Assembly (NCBI RefSeq): GCF_900110125.1
Contig: NZ_FOCN01000003.1
Location: 62,001-126,000, forward strand
Length of the DNA stretch: 64,000 nt
Source of the DNA: Cryobacterium luteum
GTDB taxonomy: Bacteria; Actinomycetota; Actinomycetes; Actinomycetales; Microbacteriaceae
Direction of reading: 5' to 3'
The position numbers and the translations under genes were made by a program. Below, piece by piece: positions 12,789 to 22,870 of this stretch. The notes under the pieces are model-generated. The model saw nothing but the letters and a program-made list of their open reading frames with translations, did not search any database and was not told where the DNA came from. Each line of letters opens with the position of its first letter. Position 1 is the first letter of the stretch.

Positions 12789-13220
12789 CTACCCAGAGCG
12801 GGCGCGGTCCCGGGCTCGCGGAATGAGCCTGTCGCAGACCAGCGCGGCCAGGACCCCCACGGCATAGGCGAGAAGATCCACCGGCGCAAACGTCGTGCCG
12901 AGAACGAGCCTGGCCGGCGGAAAGGCATCGGCCAGGGCAGCCGGCGCCGGGGAGAGTTGGGCTGCCTCGACCGCCGCGCAGGCCAGAAAGGCAACCGCTG
13001 CGCTGCCCATCTGTCGAAGGCGTGGAGCGATGAATGACACGACCAGGTAGGCCAACACCGCGTACAGGGCGTCGGCAGCGAAATCGCCGACCGGTCCGGC
13101 AGTGGTGAAATGAACCATCAATCCAGCCCCGATGTTGACAGCCGCAAAAACACAAAAGTTCCGTCGGCTCCGCGACCCAGGTCTGATCCGGTGCGAATCC
13201 GGGGCGTGCGATCGTTGCAT
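12789..13220 (-). CDS. DUF2809 family small membrane protein
   Basis: The 143-residue hydrophobic protein lies on the strand opposite to its neighbours. After a basic N-terminal tail (SRSRRN) come about four membrane segments, including CVFAAVNIGAGLMVHF, ALYAVLAYLVVSFIAP and LLAYAVGVLAALVCD. GPVGDFAADALYAV and FPPARLVLGTTFAPVDLLAYA match the pattern of DUF2809 proteins. The function of that family is unknown. The ATG at 13220 is preceded by TATCCT-N6, which suggests a leaderless transcript. It converges on rsmB and diverges from rpe. It is the only - strand gene in the first 30 kb. Confidence 0.75.
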   Translation of the reverse strand: MQRSHAPDSHRIRPGSRSRRNFCVFAAVNIGAGLMVHFTTAGPVGDFAADALYAVLAYLVVSFIAPRLRQMGSAAVAFLACAAVEAAQLSPAPAALADAFPPARLVLGTTFAPVDLLAYAVGVLAALVCDRLIPRARDRARSG

Positions 13221-13226
13221 CCCTTG

Positions 13227-13232
13227 AGGATA
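13227..13232 (-). promoter_or_regulatory. Putative -10 element of the DUF2809 gene (leaderless)
   Basis: On the - strand, TATCCT is followed by six bases and then the ATG. This places transcription initiation at the start codon itself. Confidence 0.45.
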
Positions 13233-13280
13233 GGTGACCCCCCCCAAGTGGCACGCAACCACGCACGAGCTGCGGCTCGA

Positions 13281-13286
13281 TAGGCT
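13281..13286 (+). promoter_or_regulatory. Putative -10 element of rpe (leaderless)
   Basis: TAGGCT is followed by exactly six bases and the rpe ATG at 13293, with no Shine-Dalgarno between. This is the same arrangement as at pdtaR, polA and the DUF885 gene. Confidence 0.5.
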
Positions 13287-13292
13287 GAATGG

Positions 13293-13973
13293 ATGGCCAC
13301 CCGCATCAACCCCAGCATCCTCGCCGCCGATTTCGCCAACTTTGAGAGCGAGCTCTCCCGCATCCGCTCGGCCGATCTGGTGCACGTCGACATTATGGAC
13401 AACCATTTCGTGCCGAACCTCACCTTCGGGCTCGGCATGGTCGAACGCCTGCAGCAGGTGTCGTCGCTGCCGCTCGACATCCACCTGATGATCGACGACC
13501 CCGCGCGGTGGGCACCCGGCTACGCCGAGGCCGGCGCCTTCTCGGTCACCTTTCACGCCGAGGCCACGACCGAACCGGTCGCGGTGGCCCGTCGCTTGCG
13601 TCAGATCGGCGCTCGCGCCGGCATTGCGCTGAAGCCAGGCACCGACATCACGCCCTATCTCGAGCTGCTCCCCGAATTCGACCAGGTGCTCGTCATGACC
13701 GTCGAACCGGGTTTCGGCGGCCAGAGCTTCATGGAATCGACCATGCCGAAACTCGCGCGCTTGCGCACCGCGGTTGACCAGGGCGGCCTCGACCTGTGGC
13801 TGCAGGTCGACGGCGGAATCACCGCGCAGACCATCGAGATCGCTGCTGCCGCCGGCGCCGACACCTTCGTGGCCGGGTCCAGCGTGTTCGGAGCCGAGAA
13901 TCCGGCCGCCCAGATCGCTCTGCTGCGCGAGCGTGCGGGCAGCCACCGTCACGGGGCGGGTAACCTAGAGTAG
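13293..13973 (+). CDS. rpe: Ribulose-phosphate 3-epimerase
   Basis: The 226-residue TIM-barrel protein has the family markers [30 protein letters not shown] (metal ligands), [19 protein letters not shown] and QVDGGI. It interconverts ribulose 5-phosphate and xylulose 5-phosphate in the pentose phosphate pathway. Its product branch supplies ribose for histidine, which fits the position immediately upstream of hisE. The stop TAG shares its last base with the hisE GTG. The start is leaderless by the upstream TAGGCT-N6 pattern. Confidence 0.96.
   Translation: MATRINPSILAADFANFESELSRIRSADLVHVDIMDNHFVPNLTFGLGMVERLQQVSSLPLDIHLMIDDPARWAPGYAEAGAFSVTFHAEATTEPVAVARRLRQIGARAGIALKPGTDITPYLELLPEFDQVLVMTVEPGFGGQSFMESTMPKLARLRTAVDQGGLDLWLQVDGGITAQTIEIAAAAGADTFVAGSSVFGAENPAAQIALLRERAGSHRHGAGNLE
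13961..13966 (+). promoter_or_regulatory. Possible internal -10 element for hisE
   Basis: TAACCT lies six bases before the hisE GTG at 13973, still inside rpe. It would give a leaderless his transcript independent of rpe. Translational coupling to rpe is an equally good explanation. Confidence 0.3.
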
Positions 13974-14236
13974 TGAAAACATTCGATGACCTTTTCGTAG
14001 AACTGAGCGACAAGGCCCGCACCCGCCCAGAAGGCTCCGGCACCGTTCGTGAACTCGACGCCGGCGTGCACGCCATCGGCAAGAAAATTGTTGAGGAAGC
14101 CGCCGAAGTGTGGATGGCCGCCGAGTTTCAGAGCGACGACGAAACGTCCGCTGAAATCTCCCAATTGCTGTACCACCTACAGGTCATGATGATCGCCAAA
14201 GGTCTCTCTCCGGCCGACATCTACCGACATCTGTGA
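13973..14236 (+). CDS. hisE: Phosphoribosyl-ATP pyrophosphatase
   Basis: The 87-residue all-alpha protein has the MazG-type metal-binding motif [11 protein letters not shown] and the length of stand-alone His[14 protein letters not shown] and [17 protein letters not shown] are typical of the family. It hydrolyses PR-ATP to PR-AMP, the second step of histidine synthesis; the next step is done by HisI further along the same cluster. A GTG start overlaps the rpe stop by one base. Confidence 0.94.
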   Translation: MKTFDDLFVELSDKARTRPEGSGTVRELDAGVHAIGKKIVEEAAEVWMAAEFQSDDETSAEISQLLYHLQVMMIAKGLSPADIYRHL

Positions 14237-14306
14237 CCGGCGCCAGCCCCCCATGCTGGCCCGTATCCGTCACTAGTCGTGTGCAAGAGAACCGAGAGAG
14301 TACCCC

Positions 14307-15146
14307 ATGCTGAGAATTGCCGTGCCCAACAAGGGTTCGTTGTCTGAAACCGCCGCGCAGATGCTCGCCGAGGCCGGTTACACCGGCCGCCGCGACCCGC
14401 GCGACCTCGTCACCGCCGACCCGCGAAACGGGGTCGAATTCTTCTACCTGCGCCCCCGCGACATCGCCACCTACGTCGGATCCGGCGCCCTCGACGTCGG
14501 TATCACCGGCCGCGACCTGCTGCTCGACTCGCACTCCACGGCGGTCGAGATCGCCAGCCTCGACTTCGGCGACTCCACCTTTCGTTTCGCCGGGCCGGCC
14601 GGCCGTTTCACCCAGCTGAAAGACCTCCACGGCCTGCGCGTCGCCACGAGCTATCCCGGCCTGGTCGAACGCTTCCTCGCCACCCACTCGGTGACCGTCG
14701 ACCTCGTCGAACTCGACGGCGCGGTCGAATCCGCCGTTCAGCTCGGCGTAGCGGATGCCGTCGCCGACGTCGTCTCCACCGGAACCACCCTGCGCAAGGC
14801 CGGCCTCGAAATCTTCGGACCGGTCATCCTCGAATCCACCGCCGTGCTGATCAGCTCCACCAACGACAAGGCCGGAATCGACACCCTGCTGCGCCGGTTG
14901 CAGGGTGTGCTCGTGGCGCGCCAATACGTGCTGCTCGACTACGACATCCCGGTGGCTCTGCTCGACGCCGCTGCGGCGCTTGCCCCCGGCATCGAATCGC
15001 CGACCGTCTCCTCGCTGCACGACCCGGAATGGGCCGCCGTTCGGGTCATGATCGCCCGGCTCGACATGAACAACGTGATGGACGCCCTCTACGCCCTCGG
15101 CGCCAGGGCCATCCTGGTCACGACCATTCACAACGCCCGCCTCTAA
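14307..15146 (+). CDS. hisG: ATP phosphoribosyltransferase (long form)
   Basis: The 279-residue protein begins [20 protein letters not shown], and carries RDLLLDS and the PRPP-binding stretch [18 protein letters not shown]. Its length is that of the long, hexameric HisG with a C-terminal ACT-like regulatory domain (from about residue 205), so no HisZ is needed. It catalyses the first and feedback-inhibited step of histidine synthesis. The 70-base gap from hisE contains a purine-rich GAGAGAG ribosome site. hisF follows after 23 bases. Confidence 0.96.
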   Translation: MLRIAVPNKGSLSETAAQMLAEAGYTGRRDPRDLVTADPRNGVEFFYLRPRDIATYVGSGALDVGITGRDLLLDSHSTAVEIASLDFGDSTFRFAGPAGRFTQLKDLHGLRVATSYPGLVERFLATHSVTVDLVELDGAVESAVQLGVADAVADVVSTGTTLRKAGLEIFGPVILESTAVLISSTNDKAGIDTLLRRLQGVLVARQYVLLDYDIPVALLDAAAALAPGIESPTVSSLHDPEWAAVRVMIARLDMNNVMDALYALGARAILVTTIHNARL

Positions 15147-15169
15147 GAACCAGCGGAGGAGAACCAGCG

Positions 15170-15931
15170 ATGAGCCTGAGCGTTCGCGTCATTCCCTGTC
15201 TCGACGTCGCCAACGGGCGCGTCGTCAAGGGGGTCAACTTTCAGAATCTGCGTGACGCCGGCGACCCGGTTGAACTCGCCCGCCGCTACTACGAGCAGGG
15301 CGCCGATGAGCTCACTTTTCTCGATGTCACGGCGACGGTCGACAATCGCGCAACAACGTACGACGTGGTGCGCGCGACGGCGGAGCAGGTGTTCATTCCG
15401 CTCACCGTCGGCGGCGGCATTCGCAGCGTCGAAGACGTCTCCCGGCTGCAGGCGAGCGGTGCCGACAAGGTCGGCGTCAACAGTGCAGCCATCGCCCGCC
15501 CGGCTCTGATCGGCGAAATCGCCGACCGGTTCGGTGCCCAGGTGCTCGTGTTGAGCCTCGATGTCAAACGTTCCCAGCGCACCGAGAGCGGCTTCGTCGT
15601 CACGACCCACGGTGGGCGCACCGAGACGGATCTGGACGCCGTCGCCTGGGCTCGACAGGCGATCGAGCTGGGCGCCGGGGAACTCCTGGTCAACTCGATC
15701 GACGCCGATGGCACCAAGGCCGGCTTCGACACCGAGCTCATCGCGCTCATGCGGGCTAACAGCCGGGTTCCGGTGATCGCCTCCGGCGGCGCCGGACGGG
15801 TTGAAGACTTCCCACCGGCAATCCGGGCCGGCGCGGACGCCGTGCTGGCGGCATCCGTTTTTCACTCTGCACAACTGACCATAGGCGACGTCAAGCGCGA
15901 ACTGAGCGACGCCGGAATGCTGGTGCGCTGA
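15170..15931 (+). CDS. hisF: Imidazole glycerol phosphate synthase, cyclase subunit
   Basis: The 253-residue barrel has the catalytic Asp in [17 protein letters not shown] and the second in LSLDVKR. Other markers are [29 protein letters not shown] and ASGGAG. With HisH (not in this window) it forms IGP and AICAR. The ATG at 15170 has GGAGGAGAA upstream and is chosen over a start inside hisG. Its stop overlaps hisI by one base (TGATG). The separation of hisF from hisH and hisA means the his genes are split in this genome. Confidence 0.96.
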   Translation: MSLSVRVIPCLDVANGRVVKGVNFQNLRDAGDPVELARRYYEQGADELTFLDVTATVDNRATTYDVVRATAEQVFIPLTVGGGIRSVEDVSRLQASGADKVGVNSAAIARPALIGEIADRFGAQVLVLSLDVKRSQRTESGFVVTTHGGRTETDLDAVAWARQAIELGAGELLVNSIDADGTKAGFDTELIALMRANSRVPVIASGGAGRVEDFPPAIRAGADAVLAASVFHSAQLTIGDVKRELSDAGMLVR

Positions 15932-16296
15932 TGAGCGCAAAACTGACCGATCAGCTCGACGCTGCGATTTTCAACGATGCCGGGCTGCTGCCCGCCGTCA
16001 TCCAGCAGTTCGACAGCCACGAGGTGCTCATGCTCGGCTGGATGAACCGGGAAGCGCTGCACCGCACTCTCACGGAGGGGCGCGTGACCTTCTGGTCCCG
16101 CAGCCGGCAGGAATTCTGGCGCAAGGGCGACACCTCCGGACACGCCCAGTACGTGCACTCCGCAGCCTTCGACTGCGACAACGACACCCTGCTCGTGCAG
16201 GTCGACCAGGTCGGAGCGGCCTGCCACACCGGCACGCGCACCTGCTTCGATGGCCGCGATCTCGGCGCAACAGCTCAGGAAAGGCCCCTGGAATGA
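15931..16296 (+). CDS. hisI: Phosphoribosyl-AMP cyclohydrolase
   Basis: The 121-residue stand-alone PR-AMP cyclohydrolase has [24 protein letters not shown] and the zinc and magnesium ligands in [26 protein letters not shown]. It opens the purine ring of PR-AMP, following HisE. ATGA overlap couples it to trpE, so histidine and tryptophan genes share one transcript here. Confidence 0.95.
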   Translation: MSAKLTDQLDAAIFNDAGLLPAVIQQFDSHEVLMLGWMNREALHRTLTEGRVTFWSRSRQEFWRKGDTSGHAQYVHSAAFDCDNDTLLVQVDQVGAACHTGTRTCFDGRDLGATAQERPLE

Positions 16297-17849
16297 CCGA
16301 CAGCACCCCGGCCGCGACCGGCGCCCGCACAGCCGGCTCCACCACGCGTGCTCAGTTCGACGCGCTCATCGACGCGCACCGGGTCATCCCGGTCATTCGT
16401 GAGCTCTTCGCCGACGGCGAAACCCCGGTCGGCATCTATCGCAAGCTCGCCAACGGCCTGCCGGGCAGTTTTCTGCTCGAATCCGCCGAACAGGGCGGAA
16501 TATGGTCGCGATTCTCCTTCGTCGGCGTCTCCTCCTTCGGCGTGCTCACCCAGGAGGGTGACGACACCCGCTGGATCGACTACGGACTGTCCGCCGATCG
16601 CGCACTCGGCTCCGCCGCGACCCTTCGCCCGCTCGACGCCCTGGCCTTCCTGTTCGACCGCTGGCAGACCCCGCGGCTGCCCGAACACCCGCCGCTGACC
16701 GGCGGACTGGTCGGCTTCATCGGCTGGGAGGCGATTCGCCAGATTGAACGTCTGCCGCACCAGCCGCCGGCCGATTACGATGTGCCGGGCCAGTCCTTCA
16801 GCTTCGTCGCCGACCTCGTCGTACTCGACCACAAGTACGGCACCGTGCAACTGATCTCCAACGTCCTCGGCGACGGCACCGACACACCCGACGAGCTGTG
16901 GGCTGACGCGTGCGCACGCCTGGATTCCCTGCAGAAGCGCCTCGCCGCGCCCGCCGAAGCCTGGCTCGCCGAGGTTGACCTGCAGGCTCCGAGCGCGCCG
17001 AGCAATCGCACCACCCGTGATGATTTTCTCGCCGCCGTGAATGTCGGCAAGCAGCACATCATCGACGGTGACGTGTTCCAGGTCGTCATCTCGCAGCGCT
17101 TCGACCACGTGTGCACTGCCCACCCCATCGACGTCTACCGGGTGCTGCGCAGCCTCAATCCCAGCCCGTACATGTACCTGCTCAGCCTTGAGACGCCGGG
17201 CGGTGACCCCTACTGGATCGTCGGTTCGTCACCAGAAGCGCTCGTCAAGGTGCAGGATCAGCGTGTCTTCACGCACCCGATCGCCGGCTCCAAACCGCGC
17301 GGCGGCACACCGGATGCCGACGCCGACTACGCGATCGAACTCGCCGAAGACCCGAAGGAACGGGCAGAGCACCTCATGCTCGTCGACCTCGCCCGCAACG
17401 ACCTGCTCAAGGTCTGCGCGGCCGGTTCCGTCGAGGTGACCGAGTTCATGCGCATAGAACGGTTCAGCCACATCATGCACCTGGTCTCCTCGGTCGAGGG
17501 CAACCTCGTGCCCGGCAAGACCGCCATCGACGTCTTCCGTGCCACCTTCCCGGCCGGAACGCTGTCGGGCGCGCCGAAACCGCGGGCACTTGAAATCATC
17601 GACGCCCTCGAACCCACCCAACGCGGCGTGTACGGGGGAGTGGTCGGCTACTTCGGCTTCGCCGGCGACGCCGACCTTGCCATCGCCATCCGCACCGCCA
17701 CCATCAAGGACGGCATCGCCCGTGTTCAGGCCGGCGGCGGCGTCGTCACCGACTCCGATCCGGCTTCCGAGTACCAGGAATCGCAGAACAAGGCGGCCGC
17801 GCCGTTGCGTGCGGTGGCCGTGGCCAACGCGATGCGCCGGGTGTACTGA
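16293..17849 (+). CDS. trpE: Anthranilate synthase component I
   Basis: The 518-residue protein contains the tryptophan feedback-site motif [18 protein letters not shown] and the chorismate-binding domain with SPSPYMYLL-like [35 protein letters not shown] and [11 protein letters not shown]. It converts chorismate to anthranilate with a glutaminase partner (TrpG) that is not encoded in this window. Its start overlaps hisI by four bases and its stop overlaps the next gene by one. Confidence 0.95.
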   Translation: MTDSTPAATGARTAGSTTRAQFDALIDAHRVIPVIRELFADGETPVGIYRKLANGLPGSFLLESAEQGGIWSRFSFVGVSSFGVLTQEGDDTRWIDYGLSADRALGSAATLRPLDALAFLFDRWQTPRLPEHPPLTGGLVGFIGWEAIRQIERLPHQPPADYDVPGQSFSFVADLVVLDHKYGTVQLISNVLGDGTDTPDELWADACARLDSLQKRLAAPAEAWLAEVDLQAPSAPSNRTTRDDFLAAVNVGKQHIIDGDVFQVVISQRFDHVCTAHPIDVYRVLRSLNPSPYMYLLSLETPGGDPYWIVGSSPEALVKVQDQRVFTHPIAGSKPRGGTPDADADYAIELAEDPKERAEHLMLVDLARNDLLKVCAAGSVEVTEFMRIERFSHIMHLVSSVEGNLVPGKTAIDVFRATFPAGTLSGAPKPRALEIIDALEPTQRGVYGGVVGYFGFAGDADLAIAIRTATIKDGIARVQAGGGVVTDSDPASEYQESQNKAAAPLRAVAVANAMRRVY

Positions 17850-18505
17850 TGAAACGACGGATGCCTCCGCGCCGGCTCAAACTCGTTCTCATCCTCACGA
17901 TCCTGGGCGCGAGTTCCCTCGCGCTGCTGGCGTGGACCCAGGTGTGGATTAAGGCCGAAGTTGGGCTGCCCGACGCCGGCACCCAGGTGCTGGAGATCGA
18001 CGGTGCCGTCGCCGCTCCCGCGCTGACGGCACTGGCCCTGTCCGGATTCGCTCTTGCCGGAGCCCTCACCATAGCCGGGCGGGTCATCCGTATCGTGCTC
18101 GGAGCACTTGAAATGCTGCTGGGCTTTTCGGTGTTCCTCGCTGCGTTTCTCGCGCTCGAGGACCCCGCCCAGGCCAGCGCGGCAGCGGTCACCGCCGCGA
18201 CGGGGATCGCCGGGCACGAATCCATCAGGCTCAGCGTGCTCGGCACGGTCGTCACGACCTGGCCGTTCGTCGCCCTGGCTGCCGCTGTCATCATGGCGGC
18301 CACCGGGCTGGCCGTCATCCTGACCAGCGCCCGCTGGCCGGGCCCGACGCGCAAATACCAGGCCGTACGGTTTGAAACGGTGGCGTCGCCCGACGGGCCC
18401 GACACCATCGCGCCCGTCGGCCACGCGCCCGTCGAACTCGCACCAAACGACTCCGTCGGTGACTGGGACGACCTCAGCCGCGGCGAAGACCCGACCGCTC
18501 GCTGA
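17849..18505 (+). CDS. Trp-biosynthesis-associated membrane protein (PF09534-like)
   Basis: The 218-residue protein has about four membrane helices: LVLILTILGASSLALLAW, ALTALALSGFALAGALTIA, IVLGALEMLLGFSVFLAAFLAL and TWPFVALAAAVIMAATGLAVI. A hydrophilic, acidic C-terminal tail follows. Position between trpE and trpC, one-base overlap with trpE and the WTQVW motif after helix 1 match the actinobacterial 'Trp operon membrane protein' family. The biochemical role of that family is not established; transport or sensing of tryptophan is only a guess. Confidence 0.82.
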   Translation: MKRRMPPRRLKLVLILTILGASSLALLAWTQVWIKAEVGLPDAGTQVLEIDGAVAAPALTALALSGFALAGALTIAGRVIRIVLGALEMLLGFSVFLAAFLALEDPAQASAAAVTAATGIAGHESIRLSVLGTVVTTWPFVALAAAVIMAATGLAVILTSARWPGPTRKYQAVRFETVASPDGPDTIAPVGHAPVELAPNDSVGDWDDLSRGEDPTAR

Positions 18506-18578
18506 ACGGCAGCCCTCGCTCCGCTAGACTTGACCCGCTTGTCAACGCACAGAGCGATACGTATTCACGAGGAGAACC

Positions 18579-18806
18579 ATGAGCATCGATCCGTCAGATC
18601 CCGGACACGGCCACTCCGCGGCGGCCTGGACGGCCGTCACCATCATGCTGGCAGCTTTCACGATCGGCACCATCGCCTTCTTCTTCGAGCTGGCCTGGCT
18701 CGTCTGGGCGTCGTTCGGTTTGCTTATTGTGGGAGTCATTGTCGGCTACGCGCTGAGCAAGGTCGGCTACGGCGTCAGCGCCCTACCAGCCCCGCATGGC
18801 AACTAA
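18579..18806 (+). CDS. Small two-helix membrane protein of the HGxxPAAW type (DUF6704-like)
   Basis: The 75-residue protein starts MSIDPSDPGHGHSAAAW, a variant of the HGxxPAAW signature seen in small actinobacterial proteins encoded in trp clusters. Two membrane helices follow (TAVTIMLAAFTIGTIAFFFELAW and ASFGLLIVGVIVGYAL). GAGGAGAA precedes the ATG. Its function is unknown. Conserved position next to trpC suggests a link with the trp operon, but nothing in the sequence says how. Confidence 0.75.
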   Translation: MSIDPSDPGHGHSAAAWTAVTIMLAAFTIGTIAFFFELAWLVWASFGLLIVGVIVGYALSKVGYGVSALPAPHGN

Positions 18807-18825
18807 GCGGCTGCGCTGAAACCTG

Positions 18826-19596
18826 GTGCTTCAAGAACTTCTCGCTGGCGCGCTTTCCGACGCCGAACAACGCCTCCACACTCGCCCGTTGGCGAGTGCG
18901 GAGGCTGCGGCGCGCGCCCACGCGCCCGCCCTCGACGCGCTGGCAGCGCTGGCCCCGATCGACCGCGTGAAGATTCTCGCCGAGATCAAGCGGTCCAGCC
19001 CGAGTCGCGGCTCCCTGGCGGCCATCACCGACCCGGCAGCGCTGGCCGTCTCCTACGAGACCGGCGGGGCGAGCGCCATCAGCGTGCTCACCGAGGGTCG
19101 GCGTTTTCACGGTTCCCTGACTGACCTCGAGCAGGTGCGGGCTGCGGTGAGCATTCCCATCCTGCGCAAGGACTTCATCGGCACGGCGTATCAGGTGTTC
19201 GAGGCCCGCGCGGCCGGCGCCGACCTTGTGCTGCTCATCGTGGCGGCCCTCGACCAGGGCACTCTGGTCTCGCTGCACGATCTCATCCGTGAGCTCGGCA
19301 TGACCGCGCTGGTCGAAACGCACAGCGCTGACGAGGTGAGCCGGGCGCTCGATATCGGCGCGAATCTGGTCGGAGTCAACGCGCGCAACCTGTCCACCTT
19401 CGACCTTGACCAGAACCTTTTCGGCACTCTCGCCGATAAAATCCCGTCCGGCGTCATCCGTGTCGCCGAATCCGCCGTCAAAACCGCCGCTGACGTCGCA
19501 CATTATCGTGCTGCGGGCGCCGACGTCGTCCTGGTCGGCGAAGCGCTCGTCACGAGTGATCCCATCCGAACCCTCTCCGAGTTTTTGGCGGTTTAA
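18826..19596 (+). CDS. trpC: Indole-3-glycerol phosphate synthase
   Basis: The 256-residue barrel has [13 protein letters not shown] (catalytic Lys), [41 protein letters not shown] and LVGEALVTS, all standard TrpC motifs. It closes the indole ring from CdRP. The GTG start at 18826 gives a normal TrpC N terminus ([15 protein letters not shown]) but has only a weak ribosome site. The preceding small membrane gene ends 19 bases upstream and trpB starts one base after the stop. Confidence 0.95.
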   Translation: MLQELLAGALSDAEQRLHTRPLASAEAAARAHAPALDALAALAPIDRVKILAEIKRSSPSRGSLAAITDPAALAVSYETGGASAISVLTEGRRFHGSLTDLEQVRAAVSIPILRKDFIGTAYQVFEARAAGADLVLLIVAALDQGTLVSLHDLIRELGMTALVETHSADEVSRALDIGANLVGVNARNLSTFDLDQNLFGTLADKIPSGVIRVAESAVKTAADVAHYRAAGADVVLVGEALVTSDPIRTLSEFLAV

Positions 19597-19597
19597 C

Positions 19598-20824
19598 ATG
19601 TCTTTGCGAAATGAATCCTTGCGTTTGCAGTCCGGGCCGTACTTCGGCGAATTCGGCGGCAGGTTCGTGCCCGAGTCCCTCGTGGCGGCCCTCGACGAAC
19701 TCACAGCGGAATACGAGCTCGCCAAGAAGGATCCCGCCTTCGCTGCGGCGCTGATGGAGTTGCATCGCAACTACACCGGGCGCCCCTCCATCATCACCGA
19801 GGTGCCGCGCTTCGCCGAGTATGCCGGTGGCGCCCGCATCATCCTCAAACGCGAAGACCTCAACCACACCGGCTCACACAAGATCAACAACGCGCTCGGA
19901 CAAGCCTTGCTGACCAAGCGGATCGGCAAGACTCGCGTGATCGCTGAAACCGGAGCCGGCCAGCACGGAGTGGCCACGGCCACCGTCGCCGCCCTGTTCG
20001 GACTGGAATGTGTCGTCTACATGGGCGAGGTCGATACCGAGCGTCAGGCCCTCAACGTGGCACGGATGCGCCTGCTCGGCGCCGAAGTCGTGCCGGTCAA
20101 GACCGGCTCACGCACCCTGAAAGACGCCATCAACGACGCCATGCGTGACTGGGTCACCAACGTTGAGACCACCAACTACATCTTCGGAACCGTGGCCGGA
20201 CCGCATCCGTTTCCCGCCATGGTGCGCGACTTTCAGAAGATCATCGGGGAAGAGGCCCGGCAGCAGGTTCTCGACCTGACCGGCAGCCTGCCGGACGCCG
20301 TCACCGCCTGCGTCGGCGGCGGCTCGAACGCCATGGGAATCTTTCACGCTTTCCTCGACGATGCCGATGTTGCGCTGTTCGGCTATGAAGCGGCCGGCGA
20401 CGGCGTTGAAACATTGCGGCACGCAGCCACCATCACCAAGGGCCGTCCCGGGGTGCTGCACGGCGCCCGCAGCATGCTGCTGCAGGATGAAGACGGTCAG
20501 ACCGTTGAATCGCACTCCATTTCGGCGGGCCTCGACTACCCGGGGGTCGGTCCGGAGCACGCCTGGCTCTCGAGCATCGGCCGGGCTACCTACCTGCCGA
20601 TCACCGATGATGAGGCGATGAGCGCCCTGCGGCTGCTGAGCCGCACGGAGGGGATCATTCCGGCGATCGAATCGTCGCACGCCCTCGCCGGCACTCTCGA
20701 ACTCGGCCGCGCACTCGGCCCGGAGGCGACCATCCTGGTCAACCTCAGCGGGCGCGGCGACAAGGACATGGAAACAGCTGGCCGATACTTCGACCTGCTC
20801 GACGAAGGCGCGGAGCAGTCATGA
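19598..20824 (+). CDS. trpB: Tryptophan synthase beta chain
   Basis: The 408-residue PLP enzyme has the lysine Schiff-base motif [13 protein letters not shown], the substrate-binding [13 protein letters not shown], the phosphate-binding GGGSNAMG and the late IESSHALAG. Residues [16 protein letters not shown] mark the N terminus of canonical TrpB1. The ATG at 19598 follows trpC by one base. It condenses indole and serine, with indole channelled from TrpA, whose start overlaps the trpB stop (ATGA). Confidence 0.97.
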   Translation: MSLRNESLRLQSGPYFGEFGGRFVPESLVAALDELTAEYELAKKDPAFAAALMELHRNYTGRPSIITEVPRFAEYAGGARIILKREDLNHTGSHKINNALGQALLTKRIGKTRVIAETGAGQHGVATATVAALFGLECVVYMGEVDTERQALNVARMRLLGAEVVPVKTGSRTLKDAINDAMRDWVTNVETTNYIFGTVAGPHPFPAMVRDFQKIIGEEARQQVLDLTGSLPDAVTACVGGGSNAMGIFHAFLDDADVALFGYEAAGDGVETLRHAATITKGRPGVLHGARSMLLQDEDGQTVESHSISAGLDYPGVGPEHAWLSSIGRATYLPITDDEAMSALRLLSRTEGIIPAIESSHALAGTLELGRALGPEATILVNLSGRGDKDMETAGRYFDLLDEGAEQS

Positions 20825-21669
20825 GCACCCCGAAAATCAGCGACGCAGTCGCCGGAGGCGTGGTGAGCACGGTCGAACAGACCATTTCCCGGCGACGCTC
20901 CGAGGGCGGCGGCGCCTTGATCGGGTACCTGCCGGTGGGGTTTCCCACACTGACCGAGAGCATCGACGCCGCGGTGGCCCTCGTCGCCAACGGCGTCGAC
21001 ATCATCGAACTCGGCCTTCCCTACTCCGACCCGGTCATGGACGGCCCGGTCATTCAGGCGGCCACCCAGCAGGCACTCGCCAACGGCTTCAAACTGCGTC
21101 ACGGGTTCGAAGCCATCAGGGCCATCACTGCCCAGGTCGACGCCCCCGTACTCGTCATGACCTACTGGAACCCGGTCGTGCAGTACGGCGTTGAGCGCTT
21201 CGCCGACGACCTGCGCGCTGCGGGCGGCGCCGGTTTGATCACGCCCGACCTGATCCCCGACGAAGCGGGCGACTGGATGGAAGCAAGCATTCGTACTGGA
21301 CTCGACCGGGTCTTCCTGGCCGCACCGTCCTCGTCCGATGCTCGCCTGATCCAGGCAATCGAAGCCAGCCGCGGCTTCGTCTACACCGTTTCCACGATGG
21401 GGACGACCGGCGCTCGCGCCGGCGTCGACGCGGCCGCACGCATCCTGGTCGAGCGTTTACGCGCGGTCGGCTGCACGAGCGCGTGTGTCGGCCTCGGCAT
21501 CTCCACCCCGGAGCAAGTGCGCGAGATCCTGGGCTATGCCGACGGCGCCATTGTCGGTTCGGCCCTCGTGAAGGCGCTCACCGACGGGGGAGTGCCGGCC
21601 GTTGCGCGTTTGGCACTGCAACTCGCTGCGGGCGCGCAAGATATTCGCCCAGCCTCATCGCCCGGGTAA
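20821..21669 (+). CDS. trpA: Tryptophan synthase alpha chain
   Basis: The 282-residue barrel has the catalytic Glu and Asp in [39 protein letters not shown] and [14 protein letters not shown]. It cleaves indole-3-glycerol phosphate and feeds TrpB. It ends the trp run; lgt starts 69 bases downstream after a spacer with its own promoter-like sequences. Confidence 0.96.
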   Translation: MSTPKISDAVAGGVVSTVEQTISRRRSEGGGALIGYLPVGFPTLTESIDAAVALVANGVDIIELGLPYSDPVMDGPVIQAATQQALANGFKLRHGFEAIRAITAQVDAPVLVMTYWNPVVQYGVERFADDLRAAGGAGLITPDLIPDEAGDWMEASIRTGLDRVFLAAPSSSDARLIQAIEASRGFVYTVSTMGTTGARAGVDAAARILVERLRAVGCTSACVGLGISTPEQVREILGYADGAIVGSALVKALTDGGVPAVARLALQLAAGAQDIRPASSPG

Positions 21670-21683
21670 ATCCAGGCGCGATC

Positions 21684-21738
21684 TACACTAAATAGTTCGA
21701 GACAATCGATCGATTCGCCCCCGGTGACGTGAGTCACG
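21684..21738 (+). promoter_or_regulatory. lgt upstream region with two palindromes
   Basis: The trpA-lgt spacer has a TACACT -10-like hexamer, the palindrome AATCGATCGATT (21704-21715) and the inverted repeat GTGAC-GTGA-GTCAC (21724-21737) directly before the lgt ATG. The repeats could be an operator. No matching regulator is recognised. Confidence 0.3.
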
Positions 21739-22719
21739 ATGAAAGGTAGTACCCAGGTGTCCTTGAGTCTTTTGAGCACGAGTATCCCGAGCCCCGACTG
21801 GAGCTTCTTCGATCTCGGCCCCTTCCGCATTCACGCTTACGCGCTGTGCATTCTCGCCGGAATCATCCTCGCTACGATCATCACTTCCCGCCGCCTGACC
21901 AGACGCGGCGCCGAGCCGGGGGTCGTGCTCGACATCATCCTGTGGGCCGTTCCGCTGGGTATCGTCGGGGCCCGCATCTACCACGTGCTCACCCACCCCG
22001 GTGATTACTTCTTCGAGGGTGCCGATCTGCTGCGTACCCTGTACATCTGGGAGGGCGGAAACGCTATCTTCGGGTCGCTGCTGGGCGGAGCGGTCGGTGC
22101 GTACATCGGCTGTCGTCTGGCCGGCATCCGCTTCTGGACCTTCGCCGACGCTGTCGCCCCCGCTCTTCTGGTCGCGCAGGCCACCGGCCGTCTGGGCAAC
22201 TGGTTCAACACGGAACTGTTCGGTCTGCCGACGACCCTGCCCTGGGGACTGGAAATTCCGTCAAGCAATCCGGCCTTCCCGCTTGGACTGCCGGCCGACA
22301 CCCTGTTTCACCCGACTTTTCTCTACGAGATCATCTGGAACCTGCTCGGCGTCGCGGTCATCCTCTACCTCGAGCGCAAGTTCCGCCTGCGCTTCGGCCA
22401 GACCCTGGGCGCTTACCTCATCTGGTATGGTCTGGGTCGCAGCTTTTTTGAGTCGATTCGCATTGACCCGAGCGAGATTTACTTCGGAATCCGCACAAAT
22501 GTCTGGGCGGCCATCGCGGCCATCGCGCTCGGCATTGTGATCATTCTCGTGCAGCGGCACCGCCACCCGGGCCTGGAACCCAGCCCGTACGTACCCGGTC
22601 GCGAATGGATTGCGCCGGACGCTGGGGTAGAATTCGATGACAGCGATTCGGAGTCTGACGATAACAACACCGAATCATCCGAGGCCCAAGCCACAAGCTC
22701 GAGCGCTTCTCGACTGTAG
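21739..22719 (+). CDS. lgt: Prolipoprotein diacylglyceryl transferase
   Basis: The 326-residue multi-pass membrane enzyme has IHAYALCILAGI near the N terminus, the Lgt signature GRLGNWFNTELFG with its essential Arg and Asn, and YLIWYGLGRSFFESIR. About seven membrane helices are visible. A hydrophilic acidic tail (DDSDSESDDNN) ends the protein. It transfers diacylglycerol to the lipobox Cys of prolipoproteins. The ATG at 21739 has a poor ribosome site; a GTG at 21757 with AAAGG ten bases upstream is a reasonable alternative start. Confidence 0.94.
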   Translation: MKGSTQVSLSLLSTSIPSPDWSFFDLGPFRIHAYALCILAGIILATIITSRRLTRRGAEPGVVLDIILWAVPLGIVGARIYHVLTHPGDYFFEGADLLRTLYIWEGGNAIFGSLLGGAVGAYIGCRLAGIRFWTFADAVAPALLVAQATGRLGNWFNTELFGLPTTLPWGLEIPSSNPAFPLGLPADTLFHPTFLYEIIWNLLGVAVILYLERKFRLRFGQTLGAYLIWYGLGRSFFESIRIDPSEIYFGIRTNVWAAIAAIALGIVIILVQRHRHPGLEPSPYVPGREWIAPDAGVEFDDSDSESDDNNTESSEAQATSSSASRL

Positions 22720-22759
22720 ACACAGTTCGCTGCATCTCAGCTGACACTCTCCGAGCGTC

Positions 22760-22805
22760 GCCCGGTTCGGGCCCGGCCCGAACCGGGCGCCCGTTACTGT
22801 TTTTC
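22760..22805 (+). terminator. Terminator after lgt
   Basis: A perfect 13-bp stem (22760-22772 with 22776-22788) has a 3-base loop, followed after eleven bases by GTTTTT. It closes the rpe-his-trp-lgt cluster. Confidence 0.75.
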
Positions 22806-22870
22806 CTGCACACTTCTTCTTCGGGCCAGCGTCGTCCCTTACTGCCAGTCATTTCGTGAGGACGGTCTCA

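Noticed and set aside
14242-14260. GCCAGC/GCTGGC hairpin before hisG as an attenuator
   Set aside because: The stem has six pairs with a seven-base loop, no T-run and no His-rich leader peptide.
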